64,000 nucleotides of DNA from an uncultured Kineothrix sp. (GTDB taxonomy: Bacteria; Bacillota; Clostridia; Lachnospirales; Lachnospiraceae): positions 50,318-114,317 of the forward strand of contig CAJUMD010000001.1 of NCBI GenBank assembly GCA_910587275.1, written 5' to 3'. This document shows, piece after piece, positions 35,163 to 43,450 of the stretch (positions are counted from its first letter, which is position 1; every line of letters starts with the position of its first letter). The notes beneath the pieces are model-generated. The model was not told where the DNA came from and made no database searches. It was given only the letters and a program-made list of their open reading frames with translations. A program made the position numbers and the translations under genes.

Positions 35163-35301
35163 CAGAAAAAAACACAGGAAAGACACAATTACCATTTATG
35201 ATAACTTATGGATAGTTGAAGAACTCACTATTTAAAACTCACTATCTCCCCCCTCATAAAAAGAAGGAAAGTCCCGTGAAAGCGGGGCTTTTCTTCTTTT
35301 T
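35163..35301 (+). ncRNA. Small RNA gene, tandem copy 2, with C-rich motif
   Basis: This segment repeats copy 1 nearly base for base from the AGAAAAAAACACAGGAA start through CTATCTCCCCCCTCAT (35242-35257). It diverges in the terminator, yet keeps a functional hairpin (GAAGGAAAGTCCCGT/GCGGGGCTTTTCTTC and six Ts, 35263-35301). Selection for both the C-rich box and a working terminator is suggested by that pattern. The -10 (TAATAA at 35150) is weaker than for copy 1. Confidence 0.55.
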
Positions 35302-35302
35302 T

Positions 35303-35420
35303 GTGCATACGGGAACCCAAAGGAAGGATGTCAGCAGAGCTGACGGGTGCATGGGGGGAGCGGTGAGCAGGAAAGATGTCTTCCCTGCCCCATCGCACAG
35401 AGCCGTGCGTGGATTTTTTG
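35303..35420. repeat. Terminator-adjacent palindromic repeat after the second sRNA
   Basis: TGTGCATACGGGAACCCAAAG, then TGTCAGCAGAGCTGAC and GAGCAGGAAAGATGTC/TTCCCTG inverted segments, match the repeats at 6998 and 16742. A shorter piece follows the first sRNA terminator at 35068-35105. 35421-35521 carries only the ribosome site for the sigma gene. Confidence 0.5.
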
Positions 35421-35521
35421 ACGGGATGAAATTACTTGGGACGTTTTGGGCTTGTCTGTCGTCTAATGAATAGAAACATAAAAAAAGTTACTGTACGTGC
35501 AGAAAAAAGAGAGGGACTATT

Positions 35522-36013
35522 ATGGATAATTTAATCAGAAGGGCGAAGCAGGGGAATCCGGATGCTTTTGTTGCGCTGATGCAGTCACAGATGCAGAATA
35601 TGTATAAAGCAGCAAAAGCTGTTCTGCGTAACGATGAAGATGTTGCGGATGCCATCTCGGATACAATCCTTGTCTGCTGGGAAAAGCTGAGGCAGTTAAA
35701 GGAGGAAGCCTATTTCCGCACATGGATGACCAGGATTCTCATAAATAAATGCCATGATATTTTGAGGAAACAGAAACATATTTCACTGTTGGAGGAAATG
35801 CCTGAGATACCTTCCGGCGAAAGGAACTATGAGAATATAGAATGGGTAGAAGCGCTGGCTTCCCTGGGTGAAAAGTACCGTTTGGTATTGATGCTTTATT
35901 ACGTGGAGGGTTTTAAGACCGGGGAAATCGGGGAGATTCTCGGAATGCCGGAAAGTACGGTACGGAGCAGGCTGGCAAGGGGCAGGCAGCAGTTGGCAAA
36001 GGAATTTGCATGA
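35522..36013 (+). CDS. ECF-type RNA polymerase sigma factor
   Basis: This 163-residue sigma factor has a sigma-2 region (about 1-75: LIRRAKQGNPDAFVALM, then VADAISDTILVCWEKL) and a sigma-4 region (about 105-160: SLGEKYRLVLMLYYVEGFKTGEIGEILGMPESTVRSRLARGR). It overlaps the next gene by 4 bases. That gene has one membrane helix and looks like its anti-sigma factor, so the pair should respond to a surface signal. Confidence 0.92.
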   Translation: MDNLIRRAKQGNPDAFVALMQSQMQNMYKAAKAVLRNDEDVADAISDTILVCWEKLRQLKEEAYFRTWMTRILINKCHDILRKQKHISLLEEMPEIPSGERNYENIEWVEALASLGEKYRLVLMLYYVEGFKTGEIGEILGMPESTVRSRLARGRQQLAKEFA

Positions 36014-37344
36014 TTATGGAGGAAAAAAGAATGGATAGAGCGGATCTCATAAAGGCGTTGCAGACGGATGTGGAAATTCCGGAAGTGGTACAGGATAAGG
36101 CAAAGGCTGCTTTTGATAAAATCCGTGCGGCGGGCGGGGAGGAAATAAGCAGGAAAGAGGAACATTTAAAGAAGGAAAGTATTAAAAAAGAAGATAGGGG
36201 GACAGGAACAGGGACATATCAGGAGCATCACGGACAACTGCAAAAGAAAAATGTGAAAAGAAAGGAAAATTCAGAAAATATGAAAAAAATGCGGAAAAAG
36301 AAATTAGCAAAGAAAAAAGGATTTTCGGCAGGAAAAGCAGCGGTTCTCTTTTTGGCAGCGGCACTGGCGTGCGGAAGTATTACCACGGTGGCGGCATACC
36401 TGCGCTGGAGCCGGAGCCTGGAGGAAGGAATGCAGGTAACGGAAGAACAAAAGGTGCAGTTGGAGGAGGAACAGGCAGTGGCGTTTGCCATGCAGGAATG
36501 CACGAAACAAGGCGTTAAGATTACGGCGGAACAGAGCATTACGGATAATTATTTTTCCTATATCGTATTCCGTGTGGAAGGATATGAGCTTGCGGAAGGT
36601 GCGGAACCGGCATTTGAGCGGATGGATGTATCGGTGGACGGGAAAGACGATTTTAATTATACGGCATCGTTTTATGACGGTTTGGTGACGGGTCCGGACG
36701 GAAAAGCTGCCAATGCGGACGGTTCGCCGTTGGAGGAGGACGAATACGGGAATATCGGGCATATGGTGATGAAAGACGGCAGTATGGAATATGTGGTCAT
36801 GCTGCACAGCGATGTCAGGGGATATTTTGTGGATAAGGATATCCATGTGGAGCTGCATAATTTGGGAACGGTTGCCAAAGCGGAATATTTGGGGTCTGCG
36901 ATTGAAGATACATGGACGTTTGACTGGAATCTGAAGGGAAAGGACAGCATGGAGGAATACCGGATGCAGGAGCTGCTGGGTGATTCGGGAGCCACGGTGA
37001 AAAAGGTGGAACTTTCTCCGGTTTCCGTTTATGTGGAATACGATTTCCCCAGGCAGACGGTAACGGAGGAGGGTATCAATGAAAACGGCGAAAGCATTTC
37101 TTCTGATTTTTTTGCGGAACCGCCAATGTTCATGGGAGTGAAGATGAAGGACGGTACGCTGTATCCGTGGCTGCAAAACGGAGGAAGTATGGGATACGGT
37201 GATGAGAATACGGACACCTATCTGGTAAACTTCGCGCTTGATCGTGTCATCGATTTGGAGCAGGTGGAGAGTCTGCTGTTTCAGAAGGAAGATGTGATGG
37301 GTACCCCTACGGAAGAAAACTTTTATGTGGTACCGCTTCCGTAG
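36010..37344 (+). CDS. DUF4179-type membrane anti-sigma factor
   Basis: This 444-residue protein has a cytoplasmic N-terminus (about 1-105) rich in Lys and Glu, one membrane helix (about 110-128, AAVLFLAAALACGSITTVAAYL), and a large extracytoplasmic domain with the DUF4179-like ITAEQSITDNYFSYIVFRVEG region near residue 175. Proteins of this layout follow ECF sigma genes in Clostridia and act as their anti-sigma partners. The ATG overlaps the sigma stop (ATGATTATGG), so coupled translation is expected. The signal sensed is unknown. Confidence 0.82.
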   Translation: MIMEEKRMDRADLIKALQTDVEIPEVVQDKAKAAFDKIRAAGGEEISRKEEHLKKESIKKEDRGTGTGTYQEHHGQLQKKNVKRKENSENMKKMRKKKLAKKKGFSAGKAAVLFLAAALACGSITTVAAYLRWSRSLEEGMQVTEEQKVQLEEEQAVAFAMQECTKQGVKITAEQSITDNYFSYIVFRVEGYELAEGAEPAFERMDVSVDGKDDFNYTASFYDGLVTGPDGKAANADGSPLEEDEYGNIGHMVMKDGSMEYVVMLHSDVRGYFVDKDIHVELHNLGTVAKAEYLGSAIEDTWTFDWNLKGKDSMEEYRMQELLGDSGATVKKVELSPVSVYVEYDFPRQTVTEEGINENGESISSDFFAEPPMFMGVKMKDGTLYPWLQNGGSMGYGDENTDTYLVNFALDRVIDLEQVESLLFQKEDVMGTPTEENFYVVPLP

Positions 37345-37389
37345 CTGCAGAGGGGAATAGAGACGGAATGGAAAAGGCATGAAAGGCAG

Positions 37390-38141
37390 CAGTTCCGCCT
37401 GAAATGTTATGTTCGTGGGTGAGTGCGGACGCAAAAGCCAGGAACCCCACCCCCTGCCCGGTTTGTCCCCGGCACCCTGTGCCTCCCCTGCCGGCATCTG
37501 TTCAAACCTGATGGCAAAAATGGGCTATTTCTAATTGTGCCCAGCCGTCGGTTTCTGACCACGGCGGCGAAACTCCTCACAAGGTATTTCCCGTTCCGCG
37601 AAATACCTTGTTCGTCAGACAACGCCGCCTAAAGCGGTCAGAAACCGACGGCTGGACCCAATAAGAAATACCACCATTTTTTGAAACAGGTTTTGAACAG
37701 ATGCCGGCAGGGGAAGCACAGGGAGGCAGTGAGAAAACGGGCAGGGGATTCCGCTCCCGGCTTTTGCTGGTTATCAGAAAAATATAATACCGTATCATAG
37801 CATTCCTTTTTACTCTACCCAGCACGGGAGGGAGTTTTTTGGGGGGCGGCGGCAGCGGGATTGCCTGTCCCGGATTTTCCGTGCTTCGTTTCCGGCGGGA
37901 GTTTCTTAGCAGAATGCGGACACCCAAGGGAAACCGTGCATGGATGCACGGTTTAGCCCGATTCGGCATGGATGCCGATAGAGGGCGACCGTAGCCGGTG
38001 ATAATCTACGCCATTCTGCTTAGAAATTCCCAGCCGAAATAAGTGCACGGAAAACCGGGACAGGAAATCCCGCTGCCGCCGCCCACCAAAAAACTTCCTC
38101 CCGTGCGTCCGCTTTCGAACATAACATTTCAGGCTGAACTG
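37390..38141. repeat. Large nested palindromic mosaic element, copy 4
   Basis: This 752-bp element is bounded by a 26-bp terminal inverted repeat (37390-37415 and 38116-38141, 25 of 26 matching). Inside are two giant hairpins. The first has arms 37431-37560 and 37636-37767, with an inner perfect 10-bp stem AAGGTATTTC at 37581/37600. The second has arms 37821-37916 and 38012-38106 around a structured core (37917-38011). No transposase is encoded. Copies 1, 2, 3 and 5 are shorter mosaics of the same modules. 37345-37389 and 38142-38247 hold no gene. Confidence 0.85.
37917..38011 (+). ncRNA. Structured RNA-like core of the large palindromic element
   Basis: Three consecutive hairpins are visible. 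37931-37954 has a perfect 10-bp stem with a TGGA loop. 37963-37978 has a 6-bp stem with the same TGGA loop. 37990-38010 pairs CGTAG with CTACG around CCGGTGATAAT. The outer 90-bp arms close the whole. The look is that of a conserved structured RNA, possibly a HEARO/omega-RNA-like relic, but I cannot confirm a family and no IscB-type ORF is present. The strand is chosen arbitrarily. Confidence 0.35.
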
Positions 38142-38247
38142 TTATGGTGAAAGGGGAATATCTTTTATTTTGGGGTAGTAAATCAGTGAAAAGATTGGTA
38201 AGATAGAAAATGGCAGGGGTGTAGTTTTTGGGGATTGGGGTGGGGAG

Positions 38248-39594
38248 ATGATTTGGAAAGCGGGAGCGGTGAACGGGATGGCAGATGGGACTAAGGTTAT
38301 GGATAAGGATGAAGAATTGCGTATGGAGCGGGTTACGGGGCTGGCGGGGAAGGTGATGCAGTTGGCGCGGGATAATATTGTGGTCAATATGCGTTTTTTG
38401 GATGTGGCTTTGTCCAGGCTGAAACCGGAAATGAAAATGGGTATGGAGGGTGCGGCATCGGATGGGGAGAGGCTGTATTATGATCCGGTCTGGCTGTTGA
38501 GACGGTACCGGGAGGAGGAAGGTTTTCCGGTAAGGATGTATCTTCATGTGCTGTTCCATTTTGTGTTTTACCATCATTTTGCATATGGGGAAAAGGAACG
38601 GGAAGCGTGGGATTTGGCGGTGGATGCCGCAGTGGAGAATGTGGTGTTGGAATTGGGGCTGCATATGGCGGTGCTGGAAACGGATGCGGAAGCAAGGAAT
38701 AAACTGCATTACCTGAAGGAGGATGCGGGGATGCTGACGGCGGAGCGGATTTACCGTTACCTGAGGAACCATCCGGTAAGCGTCGGGGAGAAAATGCAGT
38801 GGCAGAAGCTGTTTTGCAGGGATGCGCATATATACTGGCAGCGTCAGGAACAGTTGGAGGTTTCGGAGGAACAGTGGAAGAAAATAAGTGAAAGGATTAA
38901 GGCGGATTTAAAGTCTTTTTCCAAAGATAAAAATAATTCCGAGAGTTTGGAGAAGAATTTGGCGGAAGCTACCCGTGACCGGTATGATTATGCGGAAATC
39001 CTGCGGAAGTTTACGGTAATGGGCGAGGATATGCAGGTGAATGACGAGGAGTTTGATTATATTTATTACACTTACGGGCTTTCGGAGTATGGGAATATGC
39101 CGTTGGTGGAACCGTTAGAGTATAAGGATGCGAAAAAGGTGAAGGAGTTCGTCATTGCCATTGATACGTCGGCATCCTGCAGAGGGGAAATCGTCCGGGA
39201 GTTTGTACGGAAAACGTATTCGATTTTAAAGGGAACGGAAAATTTTTTCCGGAAAATCAATGTGCATATCATCCAGTGTGACAGCGAAGTGCAGAGCGAT
39301 ACGAAGATAACCGGGGAGGAAGATTTTGAGGAGTTCATGAAGAACGGGAAGTTAAAGGGGTTCGGGTCCACGGATTTCCGGCCGGTGTTTGGGTATGTGG
39401 AGCAACTGGCGGCGGAAGGGGAATTTGAAAACCTGAAAGGATTGATTTACTTTACGGACGGTTATGGGATTTATCCGGCACAGATGCCGGCATATGATAC
39501 GATTTTTATTTTCCTGGATGAAAACGGGGACCGGCCAGAGCTGCCGCCCTGGGCAATCGGAATTGTTCTAAACGAGGACGATATCGGAGCGTGA
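38248..39594 (+). CDS. vWA-like protein with DUF2201-type metallopeptidase-like N-domain
   Basis: The 448-residue protein (start could also be 38278 or 38299) has an N-terminal region like the DUF2201 putative metallopeptidase domain. Its expected HExxH is changed to HVLFH (100-104), so zinc protease activity is doubtful. The C-terminal vWA-like domain has a MIDAS DTSAS (306-310), GFGSTDFRPVF and IYFTDGYG. The next gene is a MoxR-type AAA ATPase. Such pairs (RavA/ViaA-like) act as chaperones or complex-assembly factors. The actual target is unknown. Confidence 0.82.
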   Translation: MIWKAGAVNGMADGTKVMDKDEELRMERVTGLAGKVMQLARDNIVVNMRFLDVALSRLKPEMKMGMEGAASDGERLYYDPVWLLRRYREEEGFPVRMYLHVLFHFVFYHHFAYGEKEREAWDLAVDAAVENVVLELGLHMAVLETDAEARNKLHYLKEDAGMLTAERIYRYLRNHPVSVGEKMQWQKLFCRDAHIYWQRQEQLEVSEEQWKKISERIKADLKSFSKDKNNSESLEKNLAEATRDRYDYAEILRKFTVMGEDMQVNDEEFDYIYYTYGLSEYGNMPLVEPLEYKDAKKVKEFVIAIDTSASCRGEIVREFVRKTYSILKGTENFFRKINVHIIQCDSEVQSDTKITGEEDFEEFMKNGKLKGFGSTDFRPVFGYVEQLAAEGEFENLKGLIYFTDGYGIYPAQMPAYDTIFIFLDENGDRPELPPWAIGIVLNEDDIGA

Positions 39595-39651
39595 TGGCAG
39601 GAACCCGGAATGGGAGCAAAAAGAAATAAAGAAGCGGGAGATTAGGCGGAT

Positions 39652-41169
39652 ATGAATATTAAGCAGGCAAAGGAATATATCAGGAATACGGTGGATTTGT
39701 ATTTAAAAAAGGATGGTTTCGGGGAATACAGGATTCCGGTGGTGCGTCAGCGCCCCATTTTCCTGCTGGGCGCTCCGGGTGTGGGGAAGACGGCGATTAT
39801 GGAGCAGATTGCGCAGGAGCTTGGAATTGCGCTTGTGTCTTATTCCATGACACACCATACGAGACAGTCAGCACTGGGGCTGCCCTTTATCGAAACAAAG
39901 GAATACGGTGGGCTGGAGTATAAAGTATCCGAGTATACCATGAGCGAAATCATAGCGTCCATCTATGACGTAATGCGGGAGAGCGGCATCCGGGAAGGAA
40001 TCCTGTTTTTGGATGAAATCAACTGCGTGTCGGAAACGCTGGCGCCGTCCATGCTGCAGTTTTTGCAGTATAAAGTATTCGGCAGGCACAGAGTGCCGGA
40101 AGGATGGGTGATTGTGACGGCAGGGAATCCGCCGGAATATAATAAGTCGGTGCGGGATTTTGATGTGGTAACGATGGACCGTCTGAAAGTGCTGGATGTG
40201 GAAGCGGAATACGGAGTGTGGAAGGAATATGCAGGCAACCAGGGCATCCATAATGTGGTTACCAGTTATTTGGAACTGAAAAAAGAGCATTTTTATAAAA
40301 TCGAGACGACCGTGAAAGGGCGTTCCTATGTGACGGCAAGGGGCTGGGAGGATTTGTCCCAGATTCTTACGCTGTATGAGGAAGAAGGACTGACGGTGGA
40401 TGAAACGCTGGTGGGGCAGTACCTGCGCAATGAGCGTGTGGTAAAGGAATTTACCGCATATTATGATTTATACCAAAAATATAAAAAGAATTACCATGTA
40501 GAGGAAATCTTAAAGGGTGAGGCGCCGGAGGAAGCGTTTATCCGGGCAAAGGCGGCTTCGTTTGACGAGCGGTTGTCGCTGTTAAGTATGCTGATGGATA
40601 AAATGCTGGGGGAAATCAGGGAGCGGATGGAAACGGCGGATTATCTGAATGACCTGATGGTTCCGTTAAAAGCGCTCCGCGGGCTGGCGGAGAAAGGCGG
40701 AGAGATGGCGGCGGTGACGGAGATGATGGAGCGGCAGGCGGAGGGGAAGAAGAAGCTGGCGGATTCCCTGCGGAAAGCCAATTCCCTGTCGGACGGGGAT
40801 TGGAGGAAACACAGGGCGGTCATCCAATTCCTGGAACGGGCGAAGAAGGAACTGTATGCGGGCGATGCGGAAACGGCGGCGGATGCGTTCGGGCAGATTA
40901 AGAAAAAGTTTGAGGCGGAAGTTGCCGCCATGAAATCGGAAACGGCGGTGACGAAGGAAAGGCTGCACGGACTGTTTACTTTTGTGGAAACGGCTTTTGA
41001 GGAAGGAAACGAAATGCTGATACTGGTGACGGAGCTTACCGTAAATACGGCAGGGGCGCGCTTTATTGCCACATTTGGCTGTGAAGATTACCAAAAGCAT
41101 AACGAAGCGCTGCGGTTGTCCGAACGACAGGAAAGCCTGGTGCATGAAATAGAAAAATTGGAATTATAA
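39652..41169 (+). CDS. MoxR-like AAA ATPase
   Basis: This 505-residue protein has Walker A LLGAPGVGKTAIM (about 37-49), Walker B GILFLDEINC (about 115-124) and AGNPPEYNKSVRDFDVVTMDR with the sensor/arginine region near residue 160. The second half is a long helical extension (about 290-505) not typical of short MoxR proteins. It lies 57 bases after the vWA gene with its own ribosome site and most probably works with that product. A leucine-rich-repeat gene follows 20 bases later. Confidence 0.87.
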   Translation: MNIKQAKEYIRNTVDLYLKKDGFGEYRIPVVRQRPIFLLGAPGVGKTAIMEQIAQELGIALVSYSMTHHTRQSALGLPFIETKEYGGLEYKVSEYTMSEIIASIYDVMRESGIREGILFLDEINCVSETLAPSMLQFLQYKVFGRHRVPEGWVIVTAGNPPEYNKSVRDFDVVTMDRLKVLDVEAEYGVWKEYAGNQGIHNVVTSYLELKKEHFYKIETTVKGRSYVTARGWEDLSQILTLYEEEGLTVDETLVGQYLRNERVVKEFTAYYDLYQKYKKNYHVEEILKGEAPEEAFIRAKAASFDERLSLLSMLMDKMLGEIRERMETADYLNDLMVPLKALRGLAEKGGEMAAVTEMMERQAEGKKKLADSLRKANSLSDGDWRKHRAVIQFLERAKKELYAGDAETAADAFGQIKKKFEAEVAAMKSETAVTKERLHGLFTFVETAFEEGNEMLILVTELTVNTAGARFIATFGCEDYQKHNEALRLSERQESLVHEIEKLEL

Positions 41170-41189
41170 AACAGGAATAGGGTGGGGAA

Positions 41190-42143
41190 ATGGACAGGCA
41201 GAAGGGAAGTTTAACAACAGCGGACGGGACCATAGGATATACGGTGGAGGACGGGACGTGGGTCAGAATTACGGATTACGGAGGCACGGATACGGAGGTG
41301 CGGGTACCGGGGGAAATTGACGGGTATCCGGTGAAAGCCGTTGCAAAAAAAACTTTTTTAAGCAGAAAACAGTTAAGGAAGGTGGTATTGCCGGATTCGG
41401 TGGAAGAAATCGGCGATTGGGCATTTGCCTACTGTTCCAATTTGGAAAATGTGTGGCTTCCGAAGAAGAAAATGAAGCTGGGCAGCAGGATTTTCATGGA
41501 ATGCCCGGCAGTAAGGCGGATTTATGCCTATGTTCCCGGAACGGAACGGGCAGAGAGCGGCGGAAAGCAGGGAAACGGAAGCGGCAGGGATGTGGAAGAC
41601 CAGCAGGCGGCGCTGTTAGCCGCCGGTGCGGGGATGTTGGATACGGAATACCTGATGAATCCGCTGGAGGCGGGAACGGGAGAATGGCTCTGCAAGTGGG
41701 ATGCCAAAATGAATGCGGTTATGGATGAGGAAGACGGCGAAGGCTATACGAAAATGATACTTTGCGGGGAGGAAGATTATGGAAGCAGCCTGGAGGAATT
41801 TGTAAAAAACAAACGGAAGGGGAAAGTGCGTCTGGCTTTTCTGCGTCTGATGAATCCCATTGGTTTGGCGGAGGAGACGGAAGGCAAACTGAAAGAATAT
41901 TTGACGGCGCATACGAAGGGGTGCGGCAGCGAGGAAAGCTGGGAAGTTCTTTTAGGGGAACACGGGCATGAACAGGAATATTTTGAGATATTTGCGGATA
42001 TCGGCGGAGTGACGGAGGATAATTTTGATGCCATATTGTCCGATATGCCGGGGGAATATGCGGAGATGAAGGCATTCCTGATCCGGTATAAATCGGAGAA
42101 GATGGGGGAGAAGGACTTTTTTGACGGCCTGTCTTTGGATTGA
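41190..42143 (+). CDS. Leucine-rich repeat (BspA-like) protein
   Basis: This 317-residue protein without a signal peptide has BspA-type leucine-rich repeats in its first half. The segments include VPGEIDGYPVKAVAKKTF, RKVVLPDSVEEIGDWAFAYC and LENVWLPKKKMKLGSRIF (about residues 35-115). The second half (about 140-317) is acidic, helical and unrecognised (LGEHGHEQEYFEIFADIGGVTEDNF). An AGGGTGGGGAA site precedes the ATG. Being cytoplasmic and joined to vWA and MoxR genes, it may be the substrate-recognition part of the same complex. Confidence 0.75.
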   Translation: MDRQKGSLTTADGTIGYTVEDGTWVRITDYGGTDTEVRVPGEIDGYPVKAVAKKTFLSRKQLRKVVLPDSVEEIGDWAFAYCSNLENVWLPKKKMKLGSRIFMECPAVRRIYAYVPGTERAESGGKQGNGSGRDVEDQQAALLAAGAGMLDTEYLMNPLEAGTGEWLCKWDAKMNAVMDEEDGEGYTKMILCGEEDYGSSLEEFVKNKRKGKVRLAFLRLMNPIGLAEETEGKLKEYLTAHTKGCGSEESWEVLLGEHGHEQEYFEIFADIGGVTEDNFDAILSDMPGEYAEMKAFLIRYKSEKMGEKDFFDGLSLD

Positions 42144-42261
42144 CCGCAGATATACCGGCAAAAATGCGCAGTGTTTGTGGCGGAAGCCGGCTTTGGCAGG
42201 GATAAAACCGGACAGGGGTTTGGGGAAGGATTGGAAACAAAAAGGAAGGAGAAGGCGGGGT

Positions 42262-42480
42262 ATGGAAGACGAACGTTTGATTGAAGATATTTTAAGGCAT
42301 TTGGATGGGGAGACGCAGATGGGCGTGGTGAGGATGAGCGTGGAAATGGACCAGGGCAGCGATAAGGGTGCGCAAGTTTCCCATAAATGCTGCAATATGT
42401 ATGGCAGACCGGCAAACGAGACGGTGGGGCTGTTGGACTGTTATACGGATTTAAACGCGGGTGCACCGGATAATGAATAG
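42262..42480 (+). CDS. Small protein of unknown function, 72 residues
   Basis: The ATG follows AAGGAAGGAGAAGG. The protein begins MEDERLIEDILRHLDGETQMG and has two adjacent cysteines (SHKCCNMYGRP) and an acidic profile. It sits in the vWA-MoxR-LRR cluster between the LRR and IMPase genes, with its end close to the next frame. No family recognised. It could be an accessory protein of the cluster. Confidence 0.55.
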   Translation: MEDERLIEDILRHLDGETQMGVVRMSVEMDQGSDKGAQVSHKCCNMYGRPANETVGLLDCYTDLNAGAPDNE

Positions 42481-42610
42481 CAGCGGGGAAATGGAAGGGC
42501 TGCCGGAAATATGGAGACAGCAGGCGGAGGGGTTAAGCCGGAGCGGCCTGTGGATGACCGGCAGAAAGCCGGTGGAAGACGGAGGAAGAAGGAAAAACGG
42601 AGGGATGGAT

Positions 42611-43450
42611 ATGCGGATGCATGTTGGGAATGAGGACGGAGTCGGTATGGTAATTTGCGCAGGGAACGGCATAAAGATAGACATGGAGGCTGTAAAGTCG
42701 GTGGTGAAGGAAGCCGGGAAGCTGTTCCGGGACAGGGAGGCTGCAGGGCATACCAGGACAAAAGGGGTAGCGGATTATGTGACAGAAGTGGACTTTGCCG
42801 TGCAGCGGTTTATCTGTGGGAAATTGCAGGAGCTATATCCCGAAGTGCAGTTTATGGGGGAGGAGAAGTCCAATGAGGAAATCGACCGGGCGGGGCTTGT
42901 GTGGGTGCTGGATCCCGTGGACGGCACCACGAACCTGATTCATGATTACAGGAACAGCGCGGTTTCGCTGGCGTTTATGGATAACCAAAGGATTGTTATG
43001 GGAATTGTGTATAATCCGTATGCAGACGAGATGTTTTGGGCGGCGGAAGGAAAAGGCTGTTACCGGAACGGCAGGCGTGTACGGGTGAGTGGCGCAGTGG
43101 AAATGGGGGAAAGCCTGATTTCCATAGGCACTTCGCCGTATTACAAAGCGCTGGCGGAGGAGAATTTTCCGGTGTTTCAGGCGGTATTCACGGACTGCCA
43201 GGATATCAGGCGTACCGGTTCGGCGGCGTTGGATTTGGCGAATGTGGCGTGCGGAAGGATAGAGGGGTATTTTGAACGGGGGCTGAAGCTGTGGGATTTT
43301 GCGGCAGGGATGCTGCTGGTACGTGAGGCAGGCGGGCTGGTACTGGATTACCGGGGCGCGGATGCAGGAACGGGAAATGTGTCGGATATTGTGGCAGGAA
43401 ACGGGCGGATTCCGCGGATATTGGTAGAGGAATATTTGGGGCGCGCTTAA
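42611..43450 (+). CDS. Inositol monophosphatase family phosphatase
   Basis: The start at 42611 ([12 protein letters not shown]) is chosen because ACGGAGGG lies 6 bases upstream. The 279-residue protein has the metal and catalytic motifs GEEKSNEE (about 83-90), [16 protein letters not shown] (about 98-113) and [18 protein letters not shown] (about 216-233). Members hydrolyse inositol phosphates or related phosphates such as PAP, and the substrate is not decided by sequence. It ends the vWA-MoxR-LRR cluster, and its 3-prime end faces the decayed chemoreceptor gene. Confidence 0.88.
   Translation: MRMHVGNEDGVGMVICAGNGIKIDMEAVKSVVKEAGKLFRDREAAGHTRTKGVADYVTEVDFAVQRFICGKLQELYPEVQFMGEEKSNEEIDRAGLVWVLDPVDGTTNLIHDYRNSAVSLAFMDNQRIVMGIVYNPYADEMFWAAEGKGCYRNGRRVRVSGAVEMGESLISIGTSPYYKALAEENFPVFQAVFTDCQDIRRTGSAALDLANVACGRIEGYFERGLKLWDFAAGMLLVREAGGLVLDYRGADAGTGNVSDIVAGNGRIPRILVEEYLGRA

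Noticed and set aside
37423..37969. Short frames on both strands in the large palindromic element
   Set aside because: Composition follows the palindrome arms, and no recombinase or transposase motif is visible.
43206..43450. C-terminal extension of the chemoreceptor frame
   Set aside because: It is antisense to the intact IMPase gene; the chemoreceptor stop has been lost, so the extension is not a domain.
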